From the NCBI GenBank assembly GCA_000435715.1, contig FR882595.1:125044-164646 (forward strand): a DNA stretch of 39,603 bases, read 5' to 3'. The notes beneath the pieces were generated by a model. The model worked only from the letters and a program-made list of their open reading frames with translations, ran no database searches and was not told where the DNA came from. Positions within the stretch are counted from its first letter, which is position 1. Each line of letters starts with the position of its first letter. The translations under genes were made by a program, and so were the position numbers. Origin of the DNA: Firmicutes bacterium CAG:145 (GTDB taxonomy: Bacteria > Bacillota > Clostridia > Peptostreptococcales > Anaerovoracaceae). Below, piece by piece: positions 7,055 through 16,845 of the stretch.

Positions 7055-8542
7055 ATGAAACTTGCGGATTTGCTGATATCCTCAGCAGGCTGTACGGTTT
7101 TCGGCAGCGCAGATAAAGACGTAAAGGATCTGATATACCACTCAGACAAGGCAGTTTCGGGCAGCGTGTTCTTCGCTATAGAAGGACAGCTGACCGACGG
7201 CAGGGAATATATAGAAAAAGCAGTTGAAAAGGGAGCTTCGGCCGTAGTGGCTTCAGGGCGTCTTCCTCAGGAGATATACGAAAAAGTTACGGTGATCGAA
7301 ACCCGGGACGTAAGAAAAACTATGGCGCAGATGAGCGCAGAGTTTTACGGCCGTCCGTCTGAAAGGCTGCTTACCATAGGAGTGACGGGAACTAAAGGAA
7401 AGACCAGCACTACCTTTATGATAAGGCAGATACTTGAGGCTGCAGGTATAAAGACGGGAATCATAGGTACCGTATATAACGGCTACGATGAACACATGAA
7501 GGAAGCTTCGGCTACGACTCCTCAGTCTACAGAAATACAAAAGAATCTGGCCGAGATGGAAGCAGCAGGCTGCAAGGCCGTCGTCATGGAAGTATCGTCT
7601 CAGGGACTCATGCACAGCAGAGTGGACTGTATAGACTTTGATATAGGAGTATTTACAAATATAAGCCCCGATCATATAGGAGAGGGAGAACACGCCAGCT
7701 TTGAAGAATATCTCATGTGGAAGAGCATGTTGTTCAAAAAGTGCAGGAGGGCCGTAGTAAATTGTGACGATCAGAGATATGAAGATATAATAAAGGATGC
7801 AAATCTGGAACAGGTGGTCTGCTTCGGACAGAGCGACCGTGCTGACTTTAGGAGCATGGGTCAAAAATTGTGGTCTGAAAGAGGCGTTTTAGGAATAAAA
7901 TATGAGCTCTTTGCCAAAAAACCATGCGGAGACGACACCCAAAGAGAAATAACGGTCAATATCCCCGGGCGGTTTAATGTTCAGAACACGCTTGCGGCTA
8001 TAGCAGTGTGCAAATCTCTGGGAATACCCTGGAGCGTCATAGAGGAAACTATGAGGGACATAAAGATTCCGGGAAGAGTTGAAACTGTAGATATAGGCAG
8101 AGATTTCACCGTACTTCTGGATTACGCCCATAATGGCATAGCGCTGAAGAGCCTGATGGACAGCCTGAGAGAGTACGATCCCGAGAGGCTCATGCTCATG
8201 TTCGGCTGCGGAGGAAACCGGGACAGAAACAGACGGTTCGAAATGGGAAAAGCAGCCATGGAGACGGCGGATTTCATAATAGTCACATCAGATAATCCAC
8301 GGCGGGAGGACCCCGGCAAAATCATAGAAGATATCACTGATGTGATGAAATTCTGCGACAAGGTGATATTGGCCATACCTGACAGGAAGAAGGCCATACA
8401 ACGAGCAATAGCAGAGGGCCGCAGAGGAGACATCATTGTGATAGCGGGGAAAGGCCATGAGACCTATCAGATAATAGGAAACGAAACGAGACATTTTGAC
8501 GACAGAGAAGTCATCTTGTCTTGCAGAGAGGACAGAAAATGA
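7055..8542 (+). CDS. murE: UDP-MurNAc-L-Ala-D-Glu:meso-diaminopimelate ligase MurE
   Basis: MurE adds the third amino acid of the peptidoglycan stem peptide in the cytoplasm, using ATP. The 495-residue protein has the P-loop TGTKGKTS (111-118) and the central Mur ligase domain with EVSSQGL. The C-terminal domain carries TSDNPRREDP. The DNPR motif (413-416) selects meso-diaminopimelate rather than lysine, so this organism should have mDAP-type peptidoglycan. The stop overlaps the murF start by ATGA. A GAGAGG site stands before the ATG. Confidence 0.97.
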   Translation: MKLADLLISSAGCTVFGSADKDVKDLIYHSDKAVSGSVFFAIEGQLTDGREYIEKAVEKGASAVVASGRLPQEIYEKVTVIETRDVRKTMAQMSAEFYGRPSERLLTIGVTGTKGKTSTTFMIRQILEAAGIKTGIIGTVYNGYDEHMKEASATTPQSTEIQKNLAEMEAAGCKAVVMEVSSQGLMHSRVDCIDFDIGVFTNISPDHIGEGEHASFEEYLMWKSMLFKKCRRAVVNCDDQRYEDIIKDANLEQVVCFGQSDRADFRSMGQKLWSERGVLGIKYELFAKKPCGDDTQREITVNIPGRFNVQNTLAAIAVCKSLGIPWSVIEETMRDIKIPGRVETVDIGRDFTVLLDYAHNGIALKSLMDSLREYDPERLMLMFGCGGNRDRNRRFEMGKAAMETADFIIVTSDNPRREDPGKIIEDITDVMKFCDKVILAIPDRKKAIQRAIAEGRRGDIIVIAGKGHETYQIIGNETRHFDDREVILSCREDRK

Positions 8543-9921
8543 AAGAATTTACAGTGGCGGAGATAGGATCGGCCGTCGGCGGAAAACTTGCGGCAGGCTC
8601 CGGCGAAAGTATAGTCAGGGGTTTTTCTATAGACTCCAGAGAGATAAGACCTCAGATGATGTTTTTTGCCATAGTAGGCGAAAACAACGACGGTCATGAT
8701 TTTATAGAACAGGTCATTAAAAAGGGATGCCGGACGATAGCAGTATCCGATGAAAGCAAAGTGTCTCAGGCGAAAGATCTTGGAGCAGACGTCATACTTG
8801 TGGACGATACTACTAAAGCTCTGCAGGCGCTGGCAAAATACTATCTGAACATGCTTCCCCTCAAGAAGAAGATAGGCGTTACCGGCAGCGTCGGAAAGAC
8901 CAGTACCAGAGATTTTGTCTATTATGTGGCTTCGTCAAAATACAAGACGGGAAGGAATAAGAAAAATTACAACAATGCCCACGGGCTACCTCTTTCAATA
9001 CTGGAATTCGACGAGGACACAGAAATCGCTGTTCTGGAGATGGGAATGGACGCGCCGGGGGAGATAGATCTTCTATCTGAAATCGTCAGGCCCGATATAG
9101 CCGTGATAACCAAGATCGCCGAGGTGAATATAGCTCTCATGAAAGATCTTGACAATATATTCAAGGCTAAGATGGAAATCACCAACTATTTCGATGAGGA
9201 CTGCACGCTGATAGTAAATTCTTCATGCCCTATGCTGGCCGCTGATAAGGTTGCGGGAGATTACGGCCTTGTAACCGTAGGTGTCTGCGGCGATGAGAAT
9301 TATACGGTCAAAGATATTTGTGATTTGGGCGATAAGGGTATAAAATATACTTTGATACGAGACCATAAAGAATATAAAATAACGCTTCCCGTAGCGGGGG
9401 CTCACAACGCCCTCAACTCGGCTCTGGCTATAGCCGCAGGAGGGCTGATCGGCATAGAGCCCGAGGAGGCCGCCAAAGGCCTTGCTCTGGCGGAGCTGAC
9501 AGGAAAGAGGCTTAAGGTAACAGAAACAGAAAATTTAAAGGTCATCGACGATACTTACAACGCATGTGAGGATTCAATAAAATCGGCCATAGATACTCTT
9601 GCGGCCACTTCCGGCGACAGGCACTTAGCCATATTGGGGGACATAATAGGCCTGGCGGATAAGGCGGAGAAAAGCCATAGAGCTGTCGGAAGATATGCGG
9701 CAGAAAAAGGAACAGACCTTCTTATAGCTGTCGGCCGGGAGGCTGTATATTACGCAGAAGGCGCCAAAGAGCTGATGGACGAGAGCAAAGTGATGTATTT
9801 CCCTGAAAAAGAAGACTTTATAAAAGTTAAAGACCAGGTCATACAAAAGGGGGACGTCATCCTCGTCAAAGCCTCCAGAGGCATGGAGATGGAAAAGATA
9901 GTAAACGAAATTTTAGGATAA
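8539..9921 (+). CDS. murF: UDP-MurNAc-tripeptide:D-Ala-D-Ala ligase MurF
   Basis: MurF adds the D-Ala-D-Ala dipeptide to the UDP-MurNAc tripeptide. The 460-residue product has the P-loop TGSVGKTS (about 115-122) and the ENNDGHDF segment of the N-terminal domain. The middle of the ligase shows LEMGMDAPGEI, and DDTYNACEDS lies in the C-terminal domain. The start ATG at 8539 overlaps the murE stop by four bases (ATGA), implying coupled translation. AGAGAGG lies just upstream inside murE. A TTG at 8521 is in frame but lacks a site. Confidence 0.97.
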   Translation: MKEFTVAEIGSAVGGKLAAGSGESIVRGFSIDSREIRPQMMFFAIVGENNDGHDFIEQVIKKGCRTIAVSDESKVSQAKDLGADVILVDDTTKALQALAKYYLNMLPLKKKIGVTGSVGKTSTRDFVYYVASSKYKTGRNKKNYNNAHGLPLSILEFDEDTEIAVLEMGMDAPGEIDLLSEIVRPDIAVITKIAEVNIALMKDLDNIFKAKMEITNYFDEDCTLIVNSSCPMLAADKVAGDYGLVTVGVCGDENYTVKDICDLGDKGIKYTLIRDHKEYKITLPVAGAHNALNSALAIAAGGLIGIEPEEAAKGLALAELTGKRLKVTETENLKVIDDTYNACEDSIKSAIDTLAATSGDRHLAILGDIIGLADKAEKSHRAVGRYAAEKGTDLLIAVGREAVYYAEGAKELMDESKVMYFPEKEDFIKVKDQVIQKGDVILVKASRGMEMEKIVNEILG

Positions 9922-9938
9922 AAGTAAGGAGAGAAGAC

Positions 9939-10928
9939 ATGGAATCATTGATATTCCCAATAACAGCACTTATTGCAGCATGGGTCCTCAGCGCGCTGCT
10001 GGTAAAAATGTTGATTCCTTTTCTGGAGAAGAAACAATTCAGACAATTTGTAAGAGACGAAGGTCCAAAGTCCCATCTTCATAAGACCGGGACTCCCAGC
10101 ATGGGAGGACTTGGGATAATCGCTTCAGCCGCAGTATGCACAGTGATCGTTTCGGCCGTCACAGGAAGGCTGACGGTTCAGCTCTGGGCTGTCATCGCAG
10201 CTATGATACTTTTCGGGCTGATAGGGTTTATAGATGATTATGAAAAAGCGGTAAAGAAGAACAATCTGGGGCTGAACCCAAAACAGAAGATAATCATGCA
10301 GCTCTCGTTTTCTCTTGCTTTTGCCGTGTTTGCCATGTTCTTTTCCGGCGGCGGATTCGTGGAGAGCACCTGCATATGGATACCGGTAGCCGACGTGACT
10401 TTGGACTTGGGATATTTTTATATTCCTTTTGTAATGTTTGTGATGGTAGCTTTCAGCAATGCTGTAAATCTGACAGACGGTCTGGACGGCCTTGCTTCCG
10501 GTATAACGGCTCTGGTATCATTTTTCATGGTGATAGGGGCCGTAGCTTTTGGGTATCTGGATCAGCCCATACTGTTTGGGGCTGTGGCCGGAGGATGCCT
10601 GGGCTTTCTGATGTTCAACAAATATCCGGCTAGGATATTTATGGGAGATACGGGATCTATGGCTCTTGGAGGAGTCCTTTCAGCGGGAGCCGTGATAATG
10701 AAACTGGAATTTCTTCTGGCTGTGGCCGGACTGATATATGTCATAGAAGCTCTTTCGGTAGTGCTTCAGGTTACTTATTATAAAAAGACTAAGAAGAGAA
10801 TATTCAAGATGGCGCCTATACATCATCATTTTGAATTGTGCGGAATGAAGGAGACGAAAGTGGTCATAATGTTCTGGGCGTTTACAATGCTGTTTTGCCT
10901 GCTGGCGATAGTCCTAATGCATCTGTGA
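9939..10928 (+). CDS. mraY: Phospho-N-acetylmuramoyl-pentapeptide transferase MraY
   Basis: MraY is the integral membrane enzyme that transfers phospho-MurNAc-pentapeptide to undecaprenyl phosphate, forming lipid I. The 329-residue protein has about ten membrane segments. It shows the family signatures PSMGGLGI, LIGFIDDYEK (aspartate pair) and NLTDGLDGLASG (Asn177-Asp180). The loop MAPIHHHFEL lies near the C-terminus. AAGGAG precedes the ATG by 8-9 bases, and murF ends 17 bases upstream. Confidence 0.97.
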   Translation: MESLIFPITALIAAWVLSALLVKMLIPFLEKKQFRQFVRDEGPKSHLHKTGTPSMGGLGIIASAAVCTVIVSAVTGRLTVQLWAVIAAMILFGLIGFIDDYEKAVKKNNLGLNPKQKIIMQLSFSLAFAVFAMFFSGGGFVESTCIWIPVADVTLDLGYFYIPFVMFVMVAFSNAVNLTDGLDGLASGITALVSFFMVIGAVAFGYLDQPILFGAVAGGCLGFLMFNKYPARIFMGDTGSMALGGVLSAGAVIMKLEFLLAVAGLIYVIEALSVVLQVTYYKKTKKRIFKMAPIHHHFELCGMKETKVVIMFWAFTMLFCLLAIVLMHL

Positions 10929-10957
10929 ATTCTCTCCTTAAGATAAGAGGTGACGAT

Positions 10958-12334
10958 ATGGAAAACATCAATTTAAATAATATAAAAGGCAAGAGAGTCC
11001 TGATCGTAGGCATGGGCAAATCCGGCATCGCGGCTATTCAGGCCATGCTCAAGCTGGGGGCGGAGGTGACCGTCCAGGACTCCAAAAATGCGGAGGATAT
11101 GGACGGCCAGCTTTTGAATTTTTTGGCCGGCAGGGGTGTGTCTCTCTGTTTGGGAAAGACGCCTGAGGATATGGGAGCTTTCGATATGCTCATACTGAGT
11201 CCCGGAGTAGATCCGGAGATGGACTTCATAGAAGAAGCTAAATCAAAAGGCGCCGAAATAGTCGGAGAGCTGGAGATCGCCTACAGAGTAGCCAGAGGCA
11301 GCTTTGTAGCCATAACGGGAACCAATGGAAAGACTACCACTACTACGTTAGTGGGAGAGATCTTCAAGAATGACCGCCGCAATACCTATGTTGTGGGAAA
11401 CATAGGAGTAGCGGTTATCTCTAAGGCTCTTGATACAGAAGAAGGAGATTGGCTCATAACGGAGACCAGCAGTTTTCAGCTTCAGACCGTCAAGTATTTC
11501 AAACCTGTGATCTCAGCTATTCTAAACATTACGCCTGACCATCTGAACAGACATCATACCATGGAAAATTACGGCTGTGCCAAAGCCAACATCTTTGTCA
11601 ACCAAGATGAAAAAGGTTATTGCATCATCAACGGGGATGATGAGATGTGCCGGACTTTAGCTAAGAAGTGCAAGGCCCGGGTGATGCAGTTTTCATCCAC
11701 TAGGCAGCTTAAAGAAGGAGCCTTTGTAAAGGACGGAAGACTGGTCATCGCAGACGGACAAAAGATATACGACTTGTGCGGTGCAGACGAACTGAAAATA
11801 ATAGGCAAACACAATATTGAAAACGCTCTGGCAGCTTCGGCCATATCATATTTTGCAGGTATAGACCCTGTCGTGATAGGGGATACTCTGAAGAGCTTTT
11901 CGGGAGTAGCTCACAGGATAGAGTACTGCGGAATGATAGACGGAGTAAAGTTCTATAATGATTCTAAGGGGACCAATATAGACGCCACTGTAACGGCATT
12001 AAACGCTATCAAAGAGAATATAATTCTTATTGCGGGAGGAGACGGCAAAGGACAGGACTTCAAGGCTCTGACAGATAATTTTGCAGGAAGAGTGAAACAT
12101 CTGGTACTTATAGGCAGGGACGGTCCTAAGATAGCCGCTGCCGCCGAAGAAAGCGGATTCAGAGATTACAGCTACGGGGCCAACATGGAAGAATGTGTCC
12201 AAAAAGCGTTCAGTATAGCCCGGGAGGGAGATACGGTGCTCCTTTCGCCGGCCTGTGCCAGCTGGGATATGTACGATAATTTTGAACAGAGAGGCGAGCA
12301 CTTCAAAGAGGTGACTGCCAGATTGGATAACTAG
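10958..12334 (+). CDS. murD: UDP-MurNAc-L-Ala:D-glutamate ligase MurD
   Basis: MurD adds D-glutamate to UDP-MurNAc-L-alanine. The 458-residue protein starts with a Rossmann-like domain (RVLIVGMGKSGIAA) and has the P-loop TGTNGKTT (120-127). It also shows ITPDHLNRH, IIGKHNIENALAA and, in the C-terminal domain, FYNDSKGTN and LLSPACASWDMYDNF, all typical of MurD. I start at ATG 10958 with AAGAGGTG upstream. The open frame extends 40 codons further up, into mraY, but that part has no homology-like features. Confidence 0.96.
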   Translation: MENINLNNIKGKRVLIVGMGKSGIAAIQAMLKLGAEVTVQDSKNAEDMDGQLLNFLAGRGVSLCLGKTPEDMGAFDMLILSPGVDPEMDFIEEAKSKGAEIVGELEIAYRVARGSFVAITGTNGKTTTTTLVGEIFKNDRRNTYVVGNIGVAVISKALDTEEGDWLITETSSFQLQTVKYFKPVISAILNITPDHLNRHHTMENYGCAKANIFVNQDEKGYCIINGDDEMCRTLAKKCKARVMQFSSTRQLKEGAFVKDGRLVIADGQKIYDLCGADELKIIGKHNIENALAASAISYFAGIDPVVIGDTLKSFSGVAHRIEYCGMIDGVKFYNDSKGTNIDATVTALNAIKENIILIAGGDGKGQDFKALTDNFAGRVKHLVLIGRDGPKIAAAAEESGFRDYSYGANMEECVQKAFSIAREGDTVLLSPACASWDMYDNFEQRGEHFKEVTARLDN

Positions 12335-12348
12335 GGTATTTTTGCGAT

Positions 12349-13560
12349 ATGAGAAAAGCCAAAGCGACTGTAACTAAATCAGAAAGACGGGGCAGGGCCG
12401 AGAAGGAAAAGAAGCCTAAGGTAAAGAAAGAAAAAAAGCCGAGACGCCATTTCAGATTCTTGCCGGAAGGCAAGACGGGAGATCTCTGGCTTATTCTCCT
12501 TACGGTGGTATTAGTGACCTTCGGTACGGTGATGATCTTCAGCGCCAGCTATTATAAATCCATAAGCGAAGCGGGAGACCCTTATGTTTATCTGAAGCGC
12601 CAGCTCATGTGGCTGGCCGCCGGATTTGCGGCCATGTGGATATTGGCCAAGATCGACTATCACGTATGGGGAAGGCTCTATAAGATAATCCCCGTGATAT
12701 GTATCGTCCTTTTGGGACTTTTATTTACTCCTCTTGGCATAGAAGTCAACGGAGCCGTCAGGTGGCTGGGAGCAGGACCGATAACTATAATGCCCGGAGA
12801 GATCGCCAAACTGGGACTCATAATTTTCGTCGCAGGATATTTCGACAGATATCCCAAGAGAGCTTACGACTTCTGGAAGGGCGTAGTTCCGGTAGTTCTT
12901 CTGGCAGGAATATATGCAGGCTTGATAATGCTTCAGCCTAATATGTCTACGGCCTTTACAGTGGTGTTTATAGCCGGAGGAATGTTGATAGTATCCGGAG
13001 TCAAGTGGCGCCATATGGGAATACTGGCGGGAGCGGCAACAGTAGCGGGAGTAGGACTGATACTGATGGATACAGAAGGGTACAGATTCGCCAGATTTAC
13101 CAGTTTTCTGGATCCTTTCGCCGACGCTCTCAGAAACGGCTGGCAGGTGGTTCAGTCTCTGCTGGCTATGGGTACGGGAGGCCTCACAGGCCTGGGACTT
13201 GGAAACAGTATACAGAAGAATCTGTATCTTCCTGAACCTCAGAATGACTTTATACTGGCCATAATAGGCGAGGAACTTGGGTTTATAGGCATACTGGCCA
13301 TGATGTGCGTATATATGCTTCTGATATGGAGAGGATGCCATATAGCCATAAACGCGCCTGATTACATGGGAATGATGATGGCAGCCGGAATAACTATAAT
13401 GATAGGCATACAGGTGGTGATGAATGTGGCCGTAGTCACTTCGTCTTTCCCTCCTACGGGAGTCATACTTCCTTTCGTAAGTTATGGCGGAAACGCTTTG
13501 ATGATATTCATGGGAGCCATGGGAGTTCTCCTGAACATCTCCAAATCATCAGATCTATAG
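12349..13560 (+). CDS. ftsW: FtsW/SpoVE-type peptidoglycan glycosyltransferase (SEDS family)
   Basis: FtsW polymerises lipid II at the septum together with its class B PBP partner. The 403-residue protein begins with an unusually long, very basic cytoplasmic tail (about 45 residues, many KKEKKP units). About ten membrane segments follow. SEDS signatures include NGAVRWL, the Asp-containing loop FLDPFADALRNGWQ, GEELGFIG and the C-terminal PPTGVILPFVSYGGNAL. The ribosome binding site is poor (AGGGT 9-13 bases upstream). It sits between murD and murG as in most dcw clusters. It could serve vegetative division, sporulation (SpoVE) or both. Confidence 0.95.
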   Translation: MRKAKATVTKSERRGRAEKEKKPKVKKEKKPRRHFRFLPEGKTGDLWLILLTVVLVTFGTVMIFSASYYKSISEAGDPYVYLKRQLMWLAAGFAAMWILAKIDYHVWGRLYKIIPVICIVLLGLLFTPLGIEVNGAVRWLGAGPITIMPGEIAKLGLIIFVAGYFDRYPKRAYDFWKGVVPVVLLAGIYAGLIMLQPNMSTAFTVVFIAGGMLIVSGVKWRHMGILAGAATVAGVGLILMDTEGYRFARFTSFLDPFADALRNGWQVVQSLLAMGTGGLTGLGLGNSIQKNLYLPEPQNDFILAIIGEELGFIGILAMMCVYMLLIWRGCHIAINAPDYMGMMMAAGITIMIGIQVVMNVAVVTSSFPPTGVILPFVSYGGNALMIFMGAMGVLLNISKSSDL

Positions 13561-13569
13561 GTGGATAAA

Positions 13570-14685
13570 ATGAGAGTGATCGTTACAGGCGGAGGAACCG
13601 GAGGACATATATATCCGGCTCTTGCAATAGCAGATAAATTAAAAGAGATGGATCCATCCTCGGAGATCCTTTATATAGGATGCAGCGAGGGGATAGAAAA
13701 AGACGTGGTTCCAAGAAGCGGATATCCCATGAAGCTGGTAGATGCGAGATGGCTGGATCATGTCACTCTGACAGAAATAGCCAAGACCGGCGCTAAAGTC
13801 TCCAAAGGCGTGCTTCAGTCTCTTAAAATAATGAAAAAGTTCAAACCGGACGTGGTCATAGGCACGGGAGGCTATGTCTGCTTCCCTGTTCTTATAGCCG
13901 GTCACATGAAGAGAAAACTGTGCTATCTGCACGAACAGAACGCTTTTCCGGGACTGGCCAACAGGACGCTTGAAAGATATGTGAAGAATATATTTCTGGG
14001 ATTTCCCGACGCCAGAAAATATTTCAAGGAACCTGAGAAGAATATAGACGCCGGCAACCCGGTGCGGAAGAATTTTTTCAGCATAAGTAAGAGACAGGCC
14101 AGAGAGAAACTGGGAATTCCTCAGGATGATTTTGTGGTCTTCACTTTTGGAGGCAGCCTCGGCTCAGTGAAGATAAACGAAGTAGCCTGCGAACTCATCG
14201 GACTTTTCAACGGCCATGAGGGAGTGAGCATGATCTCAGGAACAGGCAGATGGTACTATCAGGAAGTAGTGGATAAGCTGTCTCAAGATGGAATACGTCT
14301 TTCGAAAAATGTCAGAGTTAAAGATTATATCGAGAATATGGATCTTTATCTTTTAGCCTGCGACGTGGTAATAAGCAGAGCAGGTGCTCTCTCGGTGGCT
14401 GAGACTACAGTATGCGGCAAGGCCGCTATACTAATACCTTCTCCCAATGTCACGGGAAATCACCAGTACTACAACGCCAAGGCAGTGGCAGACAGGGGAG
14501 GGGCTATCTTGATAGAAGAAAAAGACCTGAATATAAGAGAAGTGGTCTGTGATGTCATGAAGCTGAAGAACAATCCCGATCTCCTGAGAGAAATGTCTGA
14601 AGCTTCCAGAAAATGCGCCCCGGACAAGGCCCTGGATATAATCTGCGGCAAGATAACGGTGGACTATGAGGCCTCACGCAAATAA
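13570..14685 (+). CDS. murG: UDP-GlcNAc:lipid I N-acetylglucosaminyltransferase MurG
   Basis: MurG adds GlcNAc to lipid I to give lipid II on the inner face of the membrane. The 371-residue GT-B protein has the glycine-rich loop TGGGTGGHIYPALA (6-19), IGTGGYVCFP, LHEQNAFPGLANR and FGGSLGSVKIN. The UDP-GlcNAc site is marked by SRAGALSVAE and LIPSPNVTGNHQYYNA. I prefer ATG 13570, which has AGGTGG five to six bases upstream; GTG at 13561, one base after the ftsW stop, is also in frame but overlaps that site. Confidence 0.96.
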   Translation: MRVIVTGGGTGGHIYPALAIADKLKEMDPSSEILYIGCSEGIEKDVVPRSGYPMKLVDARWLDHVTLTEIAKTGAKVSKGVLQSLKIMKKFKPDVVIGTGGYVCFPVLIAGHMKRKLCYLHEQNAFPGLANRTLERYVKNIFLGFPDARKYFKEPEKNIDAGNPVRKNFFSISKRQAREKLGIPQDDFVVFTFGGSLGSVKINEVACELIGLFNGHEGVSMISGTGRWYYQEVVDKLSQDGIRLSKNVRVKDYIENMDLYLLACDVVISRAGALSVAETTVCGKAAILIPSPNVTGNHQYYNAKAVADRGGAILIEEKDLNIREVVCDVMKLKNNPDLLREMSEASRKCAPDKALDIICGKITVDYEASRK

Positions 14686-14712
14686 ATAGACACGAGACGA
14701 TTCACCAGGCAT

Positions 14713-14755
14713 ACCTCCCGGGCATACTATGAAAATAGAATCGGGAGGTGTTTTT
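14713..14755 (+). promoter_or_regulatory. Hairpin that contains the murA ribosome binding site
   Basis: ACCTCCCG (14713-14720) is complementary to CGGGAGGT (14742-14749) across a 21-base loop, followed by GTTTTTA. The right arm is the Shine-Dalgarno sequence of murA (TTG start at 14758). The stem plus T-run could act as a terminator between murG and murA, and it can also hide the ribosome binding site. Confidence 0.6.
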
Positions 14756-14757
14756 AG

Positions 14758-16029
14758 TTGGAAAATTATTACATAGACGGGGGAGTCCCCCTGCGGGGCG
14801 AATACAGGATAAGAGGCGCGAAGAATTCTGCGCTGCCGGTTCTTGCAGCCACTGTCTGCCGAGGCGCAGTATATGAGATATATGACTGTCCCCGCATAGG
14901 CGACGTCTTTGCCATGGAAGAGATACTAAAAGCGCTGGGAGCCAGAACCAGATGGGAGAGAGACTGCATAATAGTGGACAGCAGAGGGATAGATGAATTT
15001 GCAGTCCCCGAAGATCTCATGTCGGAGATGAGATCCTCGGTGTTTCTTATGGGAAGCCTTCTGGCCAGATGCGGCGAGGCTCTCATCCACAGGCCCGGCG
15101 GCTGCAATATAGGAAAACGCCCTATAGATATACATGTAGAAGGTCTTGCGCAGCTGGGGTTTGAAGTGGAAGCCGAGGAAGAACGGATACGGTGCAAGGG
15201 CTCTTGCTGCGGAGGAAAGATAACTTTAGCTTATCCCAGCGTAGGCGCGACGGAGAATCTGATGATGGCGGCTCTTTCGGGCAGCGGCGATACTATCATA
15301 GAAAACTGCGCCACAGAACCTGAGATAAATGATCTGCAAGGCTTTCTCAGGACCGCCGGCTTTCAGATTTTCGGAGCAGGTACAGATACCATATTCGTAA
15401 AAGGGGCGGGAGGAGCCAAGACCGGCCCGGAAGAGATGATGTACTTCATACTGGAGGACAGGATAGAGGCGGCCACGTATATGGCGGCAGTGCTCGGGAC
15501 TGGAGGCAGAGCCGTGTTCCGCAATATAAGACCCGATATAATGAGAGAAGTGCTCTCGTGCTTTGAACGGATGGGAGCTGTAGTCAGGGCTTATGAAAAC
15601 ACCATTGAACTCTGGGCGGCCAAGAGGCTTAAAAGCCCGGGAATCATCGTTACTCAGCCTTACCCGGGTTTTCCTACCGACTGCCAGCCTCAGCTCATGA
15701 GTCTGTGCGCCAAGGTTAGAGGTCTTACGACGGTGAGAGAGGAAATATTTGAGAGTAGATTTACTCATAAAAACGATCTGATTAAAATGGGGGCAGATAT
15801 TGAAACCTGCGGGAAAAATGCTATAATAAAAGGAGTCAAAACTCTGAAAGGAGCCGAAGTGTCGGCCATGGATCTCAGGGGAGGAGCGGCCCTGGTGATA
15901 GCGGGCCTCATGGCTGAAGGCAGAACCGTAGTGAAAAACGCATTCCATGTTCAGAGGGGATACGAAGATTTGGAAGAAGGCCTCAGGGCTTTAGGTGGAT
16001 TTATTGAAACGAAAAGAGAAGAAACGTAA
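14758..16029 (+). CDS. murA: UDP-N-acetylglucosamine 1-carboxyvinyltransferase MurA
   Basis: MurA transfers enolpyruvate from PEP to UDP-GlcNAc, the first committed step of peptidoglycan synthesis. The 423-residue product shows the start of the EPSP-synthase fold (GGVPLRGEYRIRGAKNSALPVLAA). The catalytic loop GGCNIGKRPID carries the fosfomycin-target Cys116, and YPGFPTDCQPQ is present. The start is TTG at 14758, well placed behind GGGAGGTG. No ATG fits, because the conserved N-terminal residues begin directly after the TTG. Location between murG and ftsQ is usual in Clostridia. Confidence 0.96.
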   Translation: MENYYIDGGVPLRGEYRIRGAKNSALPVLAATVCRGAVYEIYDCPRIGDVFAMEEILKALGARTRWERDCIIVDSRGIDEFAVPEDLMSEMRSSVFLMGSLLARCGEALIHRPGGCNIGKRPIDIHVEGLAQLGFEVEAEEERIRCKGSCCGGKITLAYPSVGATENLMMAALSGSGDTIIENCATEPEINDLQGFLRTAGFQIFGAGTDTIFVKGAGGAKTGPEEMMYFILEDRIEAATYMAAVLGTGGRAVFRNIRPDIMREVLSCFERMGAVVRAYENTIELWAAKRLKSPGIIVTQPYPGFPTDCQPQLMSLCAKVRGLTTVREEIFESRFTHKNDLIKMGADIETCGKNAIIKGVKTLKGAEVSAMDLRGGAALVIAGLMAEGRTVVKNAFHVQRGYEDLEEGLRALGGFIETKREET

Positions 16030-16750
16030 GAAAAAAAGAATAAGCCTCTGGGTGAAGCTTCTGCTGATAGTCGCCGTCTGCGCGGGACTTTATTTTTTCG
16101 CCTCATCGTCATATTTCAATGTGACGTCATTTCAGGTAGAGGGAAGCACTTACTACAGTGAAGACGAGATACTTACCATGGGCAACTGCAAGACCGGAGG
16201 AAATATTTTCTGGGGTTCGGGACTTGCCGACATAAAGGATCGCCTCGAAAAGGATCCCTATATGGCAAAGGTAAGGATAAAGAGGATACTTCCCGATAAG
16301 ATAAAGATAGAGATCACGGAGAGAACCCAGATCGGAGCCGTAGTATATGGGGATAATTACGTAGTCATAGATAAGGATGAAAATGTGCTGAGAAAGACAG
16401 AAGTCGAGCCTCAGCTTACTCTCATAAAAGGACTGACCATAAGCAAGATAGAGGTGGGGCAGCCTATAGAAGTGGAAGAGAAAGTCCAGATGAGGCAGAT
16501 AATGGATATGATAGTTTCCATGAACGAGTCGGATATGTATTTCAAGAGTATAGAGATATCGGAGGCCGGCGTCAAGGCTTACGTCCTTGATTATCTGGTC
16601 TGTGTGGGAACGCCTCAGAACATAACCCAGGCCATGGAAACAGGCAATCTGCAGAAGGTTATAAAGGGACTTTTCGACATAAATATCGAAAGAGGGACAG
16701 TAAAAGTCAGCGGTGATGATTACATTTCTTTCAGCCCGGCTTTTGACTAA
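16004..16750 (+). CDS. ftsQ: Cell division protein FtsQ/DivIB
   Basis: This bitopic divisome protein has a very basic cytoplasmic N-terminus (KRKEKKRKKKR), one membrane segment (about residues 15-33) and an extracellular POTRA domain (about 37-105). The POTRA domain begins FNVTSFQVEGSTYYSEDEI, and a FtsQ/DivIB beta domain follows (TERTQIGAVVYGDNYVVIDKDENVL). The family bridges FtsL/DivIC and the septal synthase. The gene overlaps the 3' end of murA by 26 bases. TTG 16004 has AGGTGG five bases upstream, so I choose it over GTG 15995, which lies within that site. The length, 248 residues, is normal. Confidence 0.92.
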   Translation: MKRKEKKRKKKRISLWVKLLLIVAVCAGLYFFASSSYFNVTSFQVEGSTYYSEDEILTMGNCKTGGNIFWGSGLADIKDRLEKDPYMAKVRIKRILPDKIKIEITERTQIGAVVYGDNYVVIDKDENVLRKTEVEPQLTLIKGLTISKIEVGQPIEVEEKVQMRQIMDMIVSMNESDMYFKSIEISEAGVKAYVLDYLVCVGTPQNITQAMETGNLQKVIKGLFDINIERGTVKVSGDDYISFSPAFD

Positions 16751-16845
16751 AAAATCATCAAAAAAACCTTAAATTTTCGTGCAATAAACTTGCATGTATG
16801 ATACAATGAAAAAGATAATGGGAACACCAAGGAGGAAGGATTACG

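Noticed and set aside
16802..16807. Dedicated ftsZ promoter
   Set aside because: TACAAT is a fair -10, but the hexamer 17 bases upstream (GTGCAA) is poor; I mention it under ftsZ and do not list it as a feature.
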